Notes: generated by a model from the sequence alone, not told the origin. A stretch of 64,000 bases of DNA from JAKALD01 sp963817785 (GCA_963817785.1 CAWFPL010000007.1:1-64000); one strand, 5' to 3'; counted from the first letter of the stretch, positions 25,039 through 34,838 are shown. Made by a program: numbers and translations.

Positions 25039-25837
25039 TCAACCGCGGGCGCGCAGGCGCATCCTCAGTCCGACCGGGGCCATCGTGAACGACAGTCGCT
25101 CGCGCGCTTCGCCGCCGTCGGGAGTATCGACACTCCCGATCTCGAACCGGCCCAGCAGCGTGGCCATCGCCATCTTCATCTCGAGCAGCGCCAGGTAGCG
25201 TCCGGGGCAGATGCGTGGCCCGGCGCCGAAGGGCATCGAGACGCGCTTGGCAGCACTGGCCGCGCGGCCGGGCCCGCCATCGACCAGCCAGCGCTCGGGC
25301 TCGAAGCCGTCCGGGCGCGGCACGTAGGCTTCGCTCACGCTGTCTCGGCGCATCAGGCTGAAGATGACGATACCGGCAGGCACCTGCACGTCGCCGATCG
25401 TGGTCTCGCGCAGCGTCTGCAGCGGCAGGATGGGGGCCACCGGCTTGAGGCGCATCGTTTCATGCGCGCAGGCCTCGATGTAGTCGAGCCGCCCGACCTC
25501 CTCGAGGGTCGGGTGCACGGGGTCGGCGATCACGCGCCGCACTTCCTCGGCCGCGCGAGCGAGCGTGCGCGGGTGGCGCCACAGCATCCACGCGATCGTG
25601 TTGGCCGTGGTGTCCTCGCCGGCCAACAGCAAGGTGAGCACGTTACCCGCTACGTGGCGGTCGTCCGTGCCGCTGTCGGGCTGATCGGCCGCGACGAGCA
25701 TGGCTTCGAGCAGGTTCTGCGGGTGCTCGGACCGCGAGGGGTCCTTGCGCAAACGTGCGCGTGCCTGGCAGCTGCTCATAGCGACGCAGCGCACGCGGCG
25801 CGCCGGTCTTCGTCTCTTCGATGGTGTCGGCATGCAC
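25039..25837 (-). pseudogene. Cytochrome P450 with internal deletion
   Basis: The C-terminal half is well preserved: HPQNLLEAML, the I-helix oxygen-binding segment LLLAGEDTTANTIAW, the K-helix ETMR, and the heme-thiolate loop FGAGPRICPGR. The N-terminus survives as a short piece in another frame, ADTIEETKTGAPRALRRYEQ then LPG (GTG at 25837), and the two pieces meet near 25765. About 150-200 residues of the substrate-recognition region are missing and the frame is shifted, so no functional oxygenase can be made. Confidence 0.7.
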
Positions 25838-26240
25838 GATCGGCTCGCTGTGGAATACCGCCGCCTTCGATGCACCGTACCACCCTGCCCGAGGCCGGGC
25901 AACCGGCGGGACGCAAACGCGCCGCTGCGCGCCCGTCCCGTAGCTGATGACAGAAAAGAAACGGCCCGGAGCGCTTTGCCGCATCCGGGCCAATTTATGC
26001 GTCCCCAGAAGGAGGAGGAAAAGAAACTGGAGACGACCCTATGATGCCGGACCTGCAGCCGAAGGCAAGTGCAAAAGTCACGTCCGGCTGCGTGTCAGCC
26101 TGTGCGCGGATTTCACGGCCGCTGCGCTCTCGACCCGGCCCGGGTAGCCCTTGTTTCGACCGAACGGGACGGTTCATGGTTCGCGGTGCGCCGAGTGCGG
26201 CAAGATTGCGGTTCTACCCACGGACCAGGGATTCGGTGAC
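25838..26240. other. Non-coding gap
   Basis: No gene supported. A hairpin with GGCCCGGA (25963-25970) and TCCGGGCC (25984-25991) is followed on the minus strand by GTTTCTTTTC, so it may act as a terminator for transcription toward the P450 remnant. Confidence 0.4.
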
Positions 26241-27059
26241 TTGAAAACGAGCGTACCCAGGCCTCCCGGCAGGGCGGTTCGCCAGCCGCTACGGCTTCTG
26301 TTCCTGCTGCTCGGGGCAGGGCTGCTGTCGTTCCTTTTTTTCAATCCGCTCATGTCGGGGTTGGGAGGCCTGCTCTCCCACGGGCAGGCCAAGCGCGTCG
26401 TGCTGGACTACCCCGCGCAATTGCGCCAGGAGCTCGAAGGCAAGCGGTTGCGCTATGTGCCGTACGCCGACATCCCTTTTTGCGCGCGGCAGGGGATCGT
26501 ATCGGTGGAAGACAAGAGGTTCTTCTCGAACCGCGGGATCGACATCGTCGCGATCTTGCGCGTCATCGGCATGACGTTCGTGAACGACCACACCGACCAC
26601 GGCGGAAGCACGATCACGCAGCAGCTTGCGCGCATCATCATTCAAGAACCCCGGAATGAACCCAGCATGCTCGCGCAAGCGCTGGGCCTGCTGAACATCC
26701 TGCGTTACACGCTGATCGTGAATCACGAGTTCACCAAGCCCGAGATCATGGAGCTGTACTTCAACGGCGTTTACTTCGGCAGGCATGCGCAGGGCATTGC
26801 GCATGCCGCACGGGCATATTTTCACGCCGGCCTCGATCACCTCGGCCTCGGACAATGCCTGTACCTGACCGGATTGCCGCAGGCACCGAGCTTCTTCGGG
26901 CGCGATCCCGCGGGGCCTGCCGCCCTGCGGCGCTATCGGCACGTGCTGGCAACCATGGTGCGCAATGACTATCTCTCCAAAGCCGTGGCGCGGCACCTGG
27001 AGCGCGAAAACTTGTTCGACGCCTCGCCGCAAGGGGGCGCCGCGGGGAAAGCCCGCTAG
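26241..27059 (+). CDS. GT51 peptidoglycan glycosyltransferase (monofunctional type)
   Basis: The product has one N-terminal membrane helix (LRLLFLLLGAGLLSFLFF), then the glycosyltransferase 51 motifs: VEDKRFFSNRGID with the catalytic Glu, GGSTITQQLAR, and KPEIMELYFNGVYFG. There is no transpeptidase domain, so it resembles MtgA-like enzymes that polymerise lipid II in the periplasm. The start is uncertain: TTG 26241 directly precedes a normal N-terminus, while an in-frame TTG at 26151 would add 30 residues. About 272 residues from 26241 is a typical length. Confidence 0.8.
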   Translation: MKTSVPRPPGRAVRQPLRLLFLLLGAGLLSFLFFNPLMSGLGGLLSHGQAKRVVLDYPAQLRQELEGKRLRYVPYADIPFCARQGIVSVEDKRFFSNRGIDIVAILRVIGMTFVNDHTDHGGSTITQQLARIIIQEPRNEPSMLAQALGLLNILRYTLIVNHEFTKPEIMELYFNGVYFGRHAQGIAHAARAYFHAGLDHLGLGQCLYLTGLPQAPSFFGRDPAGPAALRRYRHVLATMVRNDYLSKAVARHLERENLFDASPQGGAAGKAR

Positions 27060-27239
27060 TGCGGGAACTTTGCCCCGCTTGAGACGCGATCGCCGCCTCG
27101 AGGAATGCGCAGCGCGGTGCATTCGCTCCCGGCGGTTGTTGTCTACAAGCTGACGACCTTCGCCGCAATCTTGCCGTAGGCGTTGCCGTGGCCCCGCGCT
27201 ATGCTGTGGCTTGACGATAACGTCCTGGGGAGGCCTCAC

Positions 27240-27653
27240 ATGATCGACAAGCGCACGGCGCCCTACGCGGCGCTCTTGCTTCGGGTGACGCTCGGGCTGC
27301 TGTTCCTCGCCCACGGGCTGTTGAAGGTTCTCGTGTTCACCGTTCCGGGCACGGTCAAGTTCTTCGCTTCGATCGGCTATCCCGGGTTGGTCGCCTATCT
27401 GGTGATTCTCGCGGAGCTCGGCGGCGGGGCCGCCCTGATCCTCGGCCTGTGGACGCGCTGGATTGCGCTCATCCTGTTCGTGGAAATGCTCGGAGTCATC
27501 GCATTTCATTTCCCGCACGGCTGGATATTCACGGCCAAGGGGGGCGGATGGGAATACCCCGCTCTATGGGCGGTGGCGCTGCTCGTGCTCGCACTGCTCG
27601 GCGACGGGGCGATCGCGATCTCGGGGCGCTCGAGAGGGCGCGCCGGCGGTTAG
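27240..27653 (+). CDS. DoxX family membrane protein
   Basis: 137 residues with four hydrophobic helices: LLLRVTLGLLFLAHGLLK, PGLVAYLVILAELGGGAALI, WIALILFVEMLGVIAFHF and ALWAVALLVLALLGDG. The RVTLGLLFLAHGLLK and ELGGGAALILGLWTRW segments are typical of DoxX/SURF4-like proteins of the inner membrane, linked to redox stress or quinone chemistry. GGGGAGG at 27227-27233 supports the ATG at 27240. It is a single gene; the next gene starts 140 bp on. Confidence 0.85.
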   Translation: MIDKRTAPYAALLLRVTLGLLFLAHGLLKVLVFTVPGTVKFFASIGYPGLVAYLVILAELGGGAALILGLWTRWIALILFVEMLGVIAFHFPHGWIFTAKGGGWEYPALWAVALLVLALLGDGAIAISGRSRGRAGG

Positions 27654-27793
27654 GTCCGCCGTCTGCGCACCCAGGCCCGGAGCGCGCCGGAGCCTGGGCG
27701 TGGAGAAAGCGCATCGGGAAGTCGCCCGCAACGGCGACCTGCGCCTCTCATGGGCGCGGTAGCCGTTTCACAGAGACCAGCCAGGCAGGACGA

Positions 27794-28684
27794 ATGCTGG
27801 GACGATTGCTCAGGAATATCTTCCGCACCGAACAGGTCGAGGCGGACCGCGACGTCGCGGACGAAGTGCCGGCCGTGCCGCTCGCGCCTTCGGTGCTGCG
27901 CGTCCACAAGCTCGAGACGATGCACCGGCGTGCGCCGCTCGACCGGCATCTGGGGATCCTGTACGGCGACATGCTCGCCGCAGGCACACCGCTGCTCGAG
28001 CTGACCGCCGAGGCCGCCCGGCGCACCGGGACCAGCTTCGCGCCGTTTACCGCGTTCAACCGGCGTCATGCGGTACTGAACCTGATCGCCTATTTTCTTC
28101 ACGCCCGCCGCATCGCGGGAAGCTGGGTCGAATGCGGCGTATTCACGGGCTTCAGCGGGCTCACGCTGTGCCTCGCTGCACGCTCGACGGACGCGGCGTT
28201 CGACGGCACGGGCTTCCACTTCGTCGACAGCTTCGAGGGTCTCAGCCCTCCAGTCGCGCAGGATCAACACTCCGTCGCCTCGGACGCCGGCGGCAGCGTG
28301 AACGTGCCGCCGGTCATCGGTGCCGGTCACTTCCGGGTCGACTTCGAAGGCGTGAAGTCCGCATTCGGCGGGTTCCCGGGCGTGCAATTCCACAAAGGCT
28401 GGATTCCCGAGGTGCTGGGCACCCTGCCGGAGGCGACATGGTCGTTCGTGCACGTCGACGTCGATCTGTATCAGCCGACACGGGGATGCCTCGAATACTT
28501 CCTGCCCCGGCTCGCTCCGGGCGGGGTGATCGTCTGCGACGATTACGGCTCGGCGCTGTTCCCCGGTGCGGAACGCGCCTGGGACGAGGTGTGCGTGCGA
28601 GACGGCATTCCGTTCGTGGAGCTGCCTACTGGGCAGGCGGTCATTCTCAAGGATCCCCAGGTAGCGGCGACTCGGGCTTCTTAG
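27794..28684 (+). CDS. TylF/MycF-like O-methyltransferase
   Basis: A 296-residue protein. After a variable N-terminus, SWVECGVFTGFSGLTLC is the SAM-binding GxxxG-type segment of the TylF/MycF family, FHFVDSFEGLSPPVAQ follows, and VHVDVDLYQPTRGCLEYFLP with GGVIVCDDYG carries the metal-binding Asp residues. The family methylates sugar or other hydroxyl groups in secondary metabolites and surface glycans. The substrate here is unknown. The ATG at 27794 gives the normal length. It is followed closely by a DJ-1/PfpI gene. Confidence 0.8.
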   Translation: MLGRLLRNIFRTEQVEADRDVADEVPAVPLAPSVLRVHKLETMHRRAPLDRHLGILYGDMLAAGTPLLELTAEAARRTGTSFAPFTAFNRRHAVLNLIAYFLHARRIAGSWVECGVFTGFSGLTLCLAARSTDAAFDGTGFHFVDSFEGLSPPVAQDQHSVASDAGGSVNVPPVIGAGHFRVDFEGVKSAFGGFPGVQFHKGWIPEVLGTLPEATWSFVHVDVDLYQPTRGCLEYFLPRLAPGGVIVCDDYGSALFPGAERAWDEVCVRDGIPFVELPTGQAVILKDPQVAATRAS

Positions 28685-28705
28685 CTCGCGCCGAGGGATG
28701 CTGCG

Positions 28706-29446
28706 ATGATTCTGATGCCGCTCGCCCAGAGCGATTTCGATCCCTCCGAGGCGGCGATCACCTGGAAGATCCTGACCGGCGCCGGCCTCGAGCTTCGCTT
28801 CGCCACGCCCTCGGGACTGCCGGCCGCCGCGGATCCGCGCATGCTGAGCGGACAGGGCCTGGGACCCTGGAAGAGATTGCTGATGGCGCGGCGCGATGCG
28901 CGCGAAGCCTACGCAGCCATGGTGCGCGATCCGGCCTACCTGAGCCCGCTGACCTACGAGGCCGTCGCTCCGAGCGAGGTGCGGGCGCTGATCCTGCCCG
29001 GCGGACATGCGCCCGGCATGAAACCCTACCTGGAATCGCAGGTGCTGCAGCGCCTGCTGGCGCAGGTCGTCGCGGCGGACAAGCCCCTGGCCGCCATTTG
29101 TCATGGCGTGCTGCTGGCTGCGCGCACTCGGCGCGACGACGGCAAGTCGGTCCTGTACGGCAAGCGTTGCACCTGCCTGTTGCGCTCGCAGGAGCTGGCC
29201 GCGTACACCCTCACGCGCGCGTGGCTCGGCACCTATTACCGGACCTATCCGCAGACGACGCAGGACGAGGTGACGTCCTTCCTGCGCGCCCGCGAGGATT
29301 TCCTGCCGGGGCCGACGCCGCTGCTGCGCGATACGCCCGACAGGCCCGAGCGCGGCTTCGTCGTGGTCGACGGGCGCCTGGTCACGGCGCGCTGGCCGGG
29401 CGACGCCTACAGCTTCGGCGCAGCGATACGCCGGATGCTGGCGTGA
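28706..29446 (+). CDS. DJ-1/PfpI family protein (class I amidotransferase fold)
   Basis: 246 residues with LFATPSG-type start (ELRFATPSGLPAAADP), VRALILPGGHAPGMKPYLES, and the nucleophile elbow AAICHGVLLAAR with its Cys and following His. This is the DJ-1/PfpI branch, which includes chaperones, glyoxalases and hydrolases. It starts 21 bp behind the methyltransferase gene and is likely co-transcribed with it. Confidence 0.82.
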   Translation: MILMPLAQSDFDPSEAAITWKILTGAGLELRFATPSGLPAAADPRMLSGQGLGPWKRLLMARRDAREAYAAMVRDPAYLSPLTYEAVAPSEVRALILPGGHAPGMKPYLESQVLQRLLAQVVAADKPLAAICHGVLLAARTRRDDGKSVLYGKRCTCLLRSQELAAYTLTRAWLGTYYRTYPQTTQDEVTSFLRAREDFLPGPTPLLRDTPDRPERGFVVVDGRLVTARWPGDAYSFGAAIRRMLA

Positions 29447-29760
29447 CGGCGGGCGCGCCGGCTGTCGGTTCTTATTGCGCTCCGACTCGCACCTCCATCT
29501 GCGGTTGAGCCATATCGTCTCGAATGTCGTTCAGCGGGGCAATGCGCGCTGCATTGCAGCACACCGGACGGCGGATGACAGAGGACATGGACCGGCCGCG
29601 GCCCGGCATGCTAAAAAGCCGCCCGACCCGCTCGAACGCGGGGACGAGGGTGATCATCCTTTAGCGAGAGAGGCGCTGATGGCGGACCTGAAAACGCAAC
29701 CTGGCACTCGATCTGCGTGCCGGCGCCGCGTCGCCGGCACGCGGCCGGAAGGCTGAGCGC
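29447..29760. other. Non-coding gap
   Basis: About 310 bp without a supported gene. A hairpin GTGCCGGCG/CGCCGGCAC lies at about 29718-29743, just before the ModA-like gene; no promoter was recognised. Confidence 0.4.
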
Positions 29761-30423
29761 ATGCCGGCGCCACAGGTTATCCTGTTGAGCGGGGGCGCTG
29801 CCCACGGCGTGGTCGACGCGCTCGCGGCGCAGTTCAGGGTCGAGACCGGTGCGGAAATCGTCGGCACTTTCGGTCCGGTCGGCGCGATGAAGGACAAGCT
29901 GCTCGCGGGCGAACCCGCCGATCTCGTCATCCTCACCAGGGCGCTGATCGCAGAGCTCGCGGCCGCGGGCCACGTGCTGGGCGACCCCTGCGCCGACCTC
30001 GGGCGCGTGCGCACCGGCGTGGCTGTGAAGCATGGCGACCCGGTTCCGGATGTGTCCAGCGCGCCGGCGTTGCGTGCCGCGCTGCTCGCCGCGAAGGAAA
30101 TCTACTTCCCCGATCCCGAGCGTGCCACCGCCGGGATTCACTTCGCCAAGGTGCTCGATCGCCTCGGGGTGCGCGAGGCGCTCGCACCCCGCCTGCGCCC
30201 GCACGCCAGCGGCCTGTTGGGATGCACGCAGATCACCGAGATCATGATCACGCCGGGCGTCACGCTGGTCGGCCCGCTGCCCGCGGAGTTCGAGCTGGCG
30301 ACCGTGTATTGCGCCGCGGTGTGCGCGAAGGCGGCTTCGGCTGACTTCGCGCGGCGCCTCGTCGCGCTGCTGACCGGCGAACCGACGCGGACCTTGCGCG
30401 CCCGGCTCGGCTTCGAATTCTAG
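29761..30423 (+). CDS. ModA-like substrate-binding protein without signal peptide
   Basis: 220 residues in the periplasmic molybdate/type 2 binding fold: VILLSGGAAHGVVDALAAQF at the very start, GPVGAMKDKLLAGEPADLVI, and IYFPDPERATAGIHF. Normal ModA proteins carry a signal peptide before this first strand; here the ATG lies directly at it, preceded by GGAAGG, and no in-frame upstream signal is seen. The protein may stay in the cytosol, where a sensing role is possible. No modBC genes are nearby. Confidence 0.72.
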   Translation: MPAPQVILLSGGAAHGVVDALAAQFRVETGAEIVGTFGPVGAMKDKLLAGEPADLVILTRALIAELAAAGHVLGDPCADLGRVRTGVAVKHGDPVPDVSSAPALRAALLAAKEIYFPDPERATAGIHFAKVLDRLGVREALAPRLRPHASGLLGCTQITEIMITPGVTLVGPLPAEFELATVYCAAVCAKAASADFARRLVALLTGEPTRTLRARLGFEF

Positions 30424-30619
30424 GCAGCGTGCATGGATCGCGGCTGCGGAGGCGGCTGACAATTCTTACAGCTTGGACGCCGGCCCGCCCGGACCGGCGT
30501 TGCCAATCGGGCGATCGCACGCGAGAATGCCGCACGCACGACCATAACGAATAAGCGGCAAGGGATCGCAGGCGTGCATCCCCGCTCGACCTGCGCGGGG
30601 ACTTACGGAGGAGACTGCC

Positions 30620-31652
30620 ATGGTTAAGCGTATCTTCACGACGTTTGCGGTCGCCGCGTTGGTCGGCGCCGCCAGCCCGGCCGCCTAGTCGACGCCGCCG
30701 AAAGACATCCGCTGGGCCACCGGCCCGGTCGGCTCGGCGGGAGACAAGGCGCTCGTAGTGCTGACCGGTGTCCTGAACAAAGCACTGCCCGAGTACCGCA
30801 TCACCGTGCTCCCGACGCCGGGCGCGGTGACCACGGTAAAGGGCTTCGCCACCGGCGACTTCGACGGCTACTACGGCTCCGACGTGGCGCTGAAGGAGCT
30901 CAAGACCGACAACGGCCGCTTCGAGGGCTTCAAGTCCCATATCAAGCAGCAGCCGATCCAGTCGTTCTGGTGCTACACGCTCGACGTCGGGCTGGGGATC
31001 AAGGCGAGCGAACGGGGCCGCTACAAGAAGTAGGGGGGATCTCACGGGCCAGACCGTGTACACCGGTCCGCTGCCCTTCGATACGCGGCGGCAGTTGGAG
31101 AACGCGCTCGCCGCGCTCAACGTGGATCACATTTACCAGCAGGTGGACCTGTCGACCGTCGGCTCGCAGCTCAATTCCGGCGCCATCAAGGCGATGAGCA
31201 TCTACGCGGCCGGCGGCGAGACTCCGCCGCCATGGCTGGCCGAGGCCTCGCTGGCGGTCGACTGGGCGCCGCTCAACCCAAGCCCGGACGAGGTGGCGAA
31301 GCTCAAGGCGGCCGGCTTCACCATCGAGGAGGCCAACCCGGCGTACTTCCATCTCAAGCATCCGTACGTCAAGCAAGTGACGTTGCTGCCCTTCTACTGG
31401 GGCTTCGACCTGGGGCACATCCTGTCGGGCGACGAGATGTACAAGATGCTGCTGGTGATCGAAAAGCACGCCGACGAGCTGGCCAAGCTCGACCCGGGCT
31501 TCCGCCAGATCAGCGGCGGCCGGATGGCAGCGTTCGAGAAGAAGGCGCTCGAATCGACCTGGAACCTCGTTCCCATCCATCCCGGACTCGCCAAGTACAT
31601 GAAGGCGCGGGGCGTGTGGGATAGCAAGTGGGATTCCAACGTCGCCAAGTGA
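30620..31652 (+). pseudogene. TAXI-type TRAP solute receptor, stop and frameshift
   Basis: The ATG at 30620 follows GGAGGAG and begins a signal peptide (KRIFTTFAVAALVGAASPAA). Directly at the cleavage site the codon is TAG where CAG (Gln) is expected. The frame continues as IRWATGPVGSAGDKALVVL up to GRYKK, where TAG and an extra base at about 31031 shift the frame; the rest (QTVYTGPLPFDTRRQLENAL to DSNVAK) is in the third frame. The whole is a normal TAXI receptor of about 343 residues broken twice. The gene pairs with the fused TRAP permease 63 bp downstream. Confidence 0.85.
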
Positions 31653-31657
31653 CGGCG

Positions 31658-31681
31658 GGCGGGCGCGTGCACGCGCCCGCC
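31658..31681. promoter_or_regulatory. 24-bp perfect palindrome between receptor and permease
   Basis: GGCGGGCGCGTG and its exact reverse complement lie between the TAXI receptor stop and the permease start. No T-run follows. It probably forms an RNA hairpin that lowers read-through or protects the upstream message, as is common between a receptor gene and its permease gene. Confidence 0.45.
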
Positions 31682-31715
31682 TTCATCGGCTTCGGATAGA
31701 TCGCGGGGGTTCCCG

Positions 31716-33692
31716 ATGAAGGGCGGCGCGCCGGCACCACGGTCGAAGCTCGCCCTCGACTGGCTCTTCTACGGGTCGTCGGTCGCTTATCTCGCCTACT
31801 TGCTCTACTACTACTGGACCGGGCTGGGCGGGCCCACGCTGCTCGCGATGACCATGATCCCGGTCACCTACGCGCTGTTCACCCTGCAGGCGCTGCGCCA
31901 GAACGAGTTCTATCCGAAGCTGCCCCGAATCGCGAACTACCTGATCGCGGGTGCCTTTTGCCTGTTCTCGCTGTACTGCGCCTACTACATGCACACGAAC
32001 TACATCGCGCTTGGCGAGGAGCGCGCCGGCATGTGGGACACCGCCGACATGGTCATGGGCGGCGGGATGACTCTCCTGATCATCGAGTATGCGCGCAAGC
32101 GCCACATGCCGCTGTTCATCCTGAACATCGTGGTCATCCTCTACGCCGTCTACGGCTACATGGTGCCGGGCATGTTCTACCACGCCGGCCTTCCCTGGCA
32201 CCGCATTATCACCGCGAGCAGCGTGGAAATGGCCACCGGCATCTTCTCGCGCCTGCCGCAGATCGCGCTCACGGTGATCGGCTCGTTCCTGCTGGTGCTC
32301 AGCCTGCTGCGCGGCTACGGCTGCATCGATTCGCTCCTGCGCGCGACCAAGCGCCTCGCCGTCCGCTCCCCGCACGCCATTCCGCAGTCTGCGGTGATCG
32401 GCTCGATGTGCATCGGCACCGTGAGCGGAAGCGGCGCCGCCAACTCGATCACCGTCGGGTCAGCCACCATCCCGGCGATGATCAACGCCGGCCTGCCGCC
32501 GGCGACCGCGGCGGCGATCGAGAACGCTTCGTCGATGGGCGGGCAGCTCATGCCGCCGGTGATGGGCATCGCGGCCTTCCTGATGGCCGAGTTCCTCGGC
32601 GTCGACTATTTCGACGTCGTCGCCCGCGGCTGGGTTCCGGCGCTCATCTACTACATCACGGTTGCCGTCTCGGTGTATCTGCTGTCGGTCAAGCACCGTG
32701 CGCGCATGGTGGTCGATCGCGACGTCGTGCGGCTGAGTTGGCGCGACAAAGTCAATCTCGGCGCGTTCGTGTTCGTGGTCGGAGGCCTGGTCACGCTGAT
32801 GGCGACGATCTTCCTGGCTCCGATGTTCGCGGCGCTCTACATGTTCTACGCGGCCGGCGCGGCGCTGTTCCTCATCAACCTCGTGCCGCTGCTGCGGCGC
32901 GGCCACTGGTCGCTGCGCGAATTCCTCGCCCCGCTGAAGGGGTTTCTGGACGCCTATGTCGACATGATCACGGACATCGCGCTGCTTCTGGCGACGCTCT
33001 CGATCATGACCGGTGCGCTGGTGATCACCGGCGTACCGACCATGCTCGGAACGTTGCTGCTGGACGCCGCCGGCGTGAACATGTTCGCCATGGTGGTGAT
33101 GGCGTTCATTTTCGGCGCCATCCTGGGCATGGGCCTGCCGCCGGCGCCGACCTACATCCTGGTCGCGCTCGTGATCGCGCCGCCGTTCATTCAGATCGGC
33201 GTCAATCCATGGGTGGTGCACTTCTTCGCCTTCTTCCTCGCGGTGTTCGGCGAGCTGACGCCGCCGACCTCGGTGACCGCGGCGATCACCTCGAAGATCG
33301 CCAAAGCGTCGTTCTACGTGACGCTCTGGCGCTCGGTGCAGATCTGCGTCTCGCTGTTTACCCTGATGGCGGGCGTGTTCGTCCATCCCGAGCTCGTGGT
33401 CAAGCCGGGTTTCGAGCAGCTGGGCGCGGCGCTGCTGGTCCTGATCTCCACCGTCGGCATCAGCTTCAGCCTGCAGGCCAGGTTCGCGGACAAACGGCCG
33501 GCGGACGCGGGCATGCGCATGGTGCTTGCCGCATTCGCCCTGCTCGTGCTGTTCGATTCGCACAACACCGTCGCGGCGCTCGCCTGCCTGCCGGTCTTCG
33601 CGTTGATCGGCTACTCGATCGTCTACCGGCGCAAGCTCGACCCGAGCCGGGAAGGCCAGGGGGCAGGCCAGCCGGCGTTCGAGCGAATCTAG
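31716..33692 (+). CDS. TRAP transporter fused permease (4TM/12TM type)
   Basis: 658 residues with about 17 hydrophobic segments. An N-terminal part carries the small (DctQ-like) unit, and the large (DctM-like) unit follows with VSGSGAANSITVGSATIPAM, GGQLMPPVMGIAAFLMAEFL and FGAILGMGLPPAPTYILVAL. TAXI-type TRAP systems import organic acids with a sodium gradient and a periplasmic receptor. The receptor gene upstream is broken, so this permease needs a receptor from elsewhere or is idle. The ORF itself shows no defect. Confidence 0.9.
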   Translation: MKGGAPAPRSKLALDWLFYGSSVAYLAYLLYYYWTGLGGPTLLAMTMIPVTYALFTLQALRQNEFYPKLPRIANYLIAGAFCLFSLYCAYYMHTNYIALGEERAGMWDTADMVMGGGMTLLIIEYARKRHMPLFILNIVVILYAVYGYMVPGMFYHAGLPWHRIITASSVEMATGIFSRLPQIALTVIGSFLLVLSLLRGYGCIDSLLRATKRLAVRSPHAIPQSAVIGSMCIGTVSGSGAANSITVGSATIPAMINAGLPPATAAAIENASSMGGQLMPPVMGIAAFLMAEFLGVDYFDVVARGWVPALIYYITVAVSVYLLSVKHRARMVVDRDVVRLSWRDKVNLGAFVFVVGGLVTLMATIFLAPMFAALYMFYAAGAALFLINLVPLLRRGHWSLREFLAPLKGFLDAYVDMITDIALLLATLSIMTGALVITGVPTMLGTLLLDAAGVNMFAMVVMAFIFGAILGMGLPPAPTYILVALVIAPPFIQIGVNPWVVHFFAFFLAVFGELTPPTSVTAAITSKIAKASFYVTLWRSVQICVSLFTLMAGVFVHPELVVKPGFEQLGAALLVLISTVGISFSLQARFADKRPADAGMRMVLAAFALLVLFDSHNTVAALACLPVFALIGYSIVYRRKLDPSREGQGAGQPAFERI

Positions 33693-33779
33693 GTCTCCGG
33701 CGCCGCTGTACCTTGCAACCGGGCGAAGACCGCACGTTCTGACAGTCGGCGCTTCGCCCCCGCCTGCCGCCGCAGCGAC

Positions 33780-34838
33780 TCAGCGGGCGGCGAGCGCCTC
33801 GACGATCGCCTCGGTCATGCGCCGCGTGCCGCAGGAGCCGCCGAGGTCGCGGGTCACGAAGCGCTTCTCGGCGAGCACCCGCGAGAGGGCGACTTCGATC
33901 GCTGCCGCGGCGCGATGCTCGCCGAGGTGACGCAGCATCAGCATCGCGGACAGGATCATCGCGGTCGGATTGGCCGCGTCCTTGCCCGCGATGTCCGGCG
34001 CCATGCCGTGCACCGCCTCGAACTCGGCGCAGGCGGGGCCCAAGTTGGCACCGGGGGCGATGCCCAGGCCGCCGGCCAGGCCCGCCGCCAGGTCCGACAC
34101 GATGTCGCCGTACAGGTTGGGCAGCAGCAGCCCGTCGTAGGCCTCGGGCCGGGTCACCAGCTCGGCGCACAGGGCGTCGACGACCTTGTGCTCGGTGACC
34201 ACGTCCGGGTAGCCGGCGGCGACCGCGAGCGCGCTGTCGAGAAACAACCCGTCGGTGAGCTTGAGGATGTTGGCCTTGTGCACGACGGTGAGCCGCTTGC
34301 GGCCCAGGCGGCGCATCGTGTCGAGCGCGAAGGCGGCGACGCGGCGGCTCGCGCCGCGCGTGATCACCTTGGTCGCTTCGGCGGTATCCGGATCGCGCAT
34401 GCGCTCGATGCCGAGATACAGGTCCTCGGTGTTCTCGCGGAAGATCAGCAGATCGACGCTGCCGAAGCGCGCCTCGATCCCGGGGTAGAGCTTGACCGGG
34501 CGCAGGTTGACGAACAGTCCCAGCTCGTTGCGCAAGGCGACCGTGATGCTCGGATACGAGCGCCGCTCGAGGCTTCCGTCCGCGGCGGGGCGCTCGAACC
34601 CGATGCGGTAATCGCCGCCGAAGGGCGTCGCGGTCGGCCCCTTCAGGGCGGTGCCGGCCTCGGCTACGGCGCGCACCACCTCCTCGGGCAGCGGGGTGCC
34701 GCAGTCGCGTTGCGCCTGCAGCCCGGCGACGGCCACCTGCCACGCCACCGGAGCGCCGGAGGCGTCCACCACTTCGCGCGCGGCGCGCGTGACCTCAGGG
34801 CCGATTCCGTCGCCCGGAATCAGCACGACTCGATGCAT
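33780..34838 (-). CDS. Isocitrate/isopropylmalate dehydrogenase family enzyme
   Basis: 352 residues with VVLIPGDGIGPEV at the start, RENTEDLYLGIERM, VVHKANILKLTDGLF (catalytic Lys), LLLPNLYGDIVSDLAAGLAG (metal-binding Asp residues) and EAVHGMAPDIAGKDAANPTA. The length and motifs fit an NAD-dependent beta-decarboxylating dehydrogenase acting on isocitrate, isopropylmalate, tartrate or a similar 2-hydroxyacid. It is transcribed away from the ComA-like operon and shares its upstream region, so it may be part of the same pathway. Confidence 0.85.
   Translation of the reverse strand: MHRVVLIPGDGIGPEVTRAAREVVDASGAPVAWQVAVAGLQAQRDCGTPLPEEVVRAVAEAGTALKGPTATPFGGDYRIGFERPAADGSLERRSYPSITVALRNELGLFVNLRPVKLYPGIEARFGSVDLLIFRENTEDLYLGIERMRDPDTAEATKVITRGASRRVAAFALDTMRRLGRKRLTVVHKANILKLTDGLFLDSALAVAAGYPDVVTEHKVVDALCAELVTRPEAYDGLLLPNLYGDIVSDLAAGLAGGLGIAPGANLGPACAEFEAVHGMAPDIAGKDAANPTAMILSAMLMLRHLGEHRAAAAIEVALSRVLAEKRFVTRDLGGSCGTRRMTEAIVEALAAR

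Noticed and set aside
30620..31652. TAG read as an amino acid in the TAXI receptor
   Set aside because: A frameshift is needed near 31031 in addition to the TAG at the signal cleavage site, so suppression alone cannot restore the protein. Other genes in the window use TAG as a normal stop.
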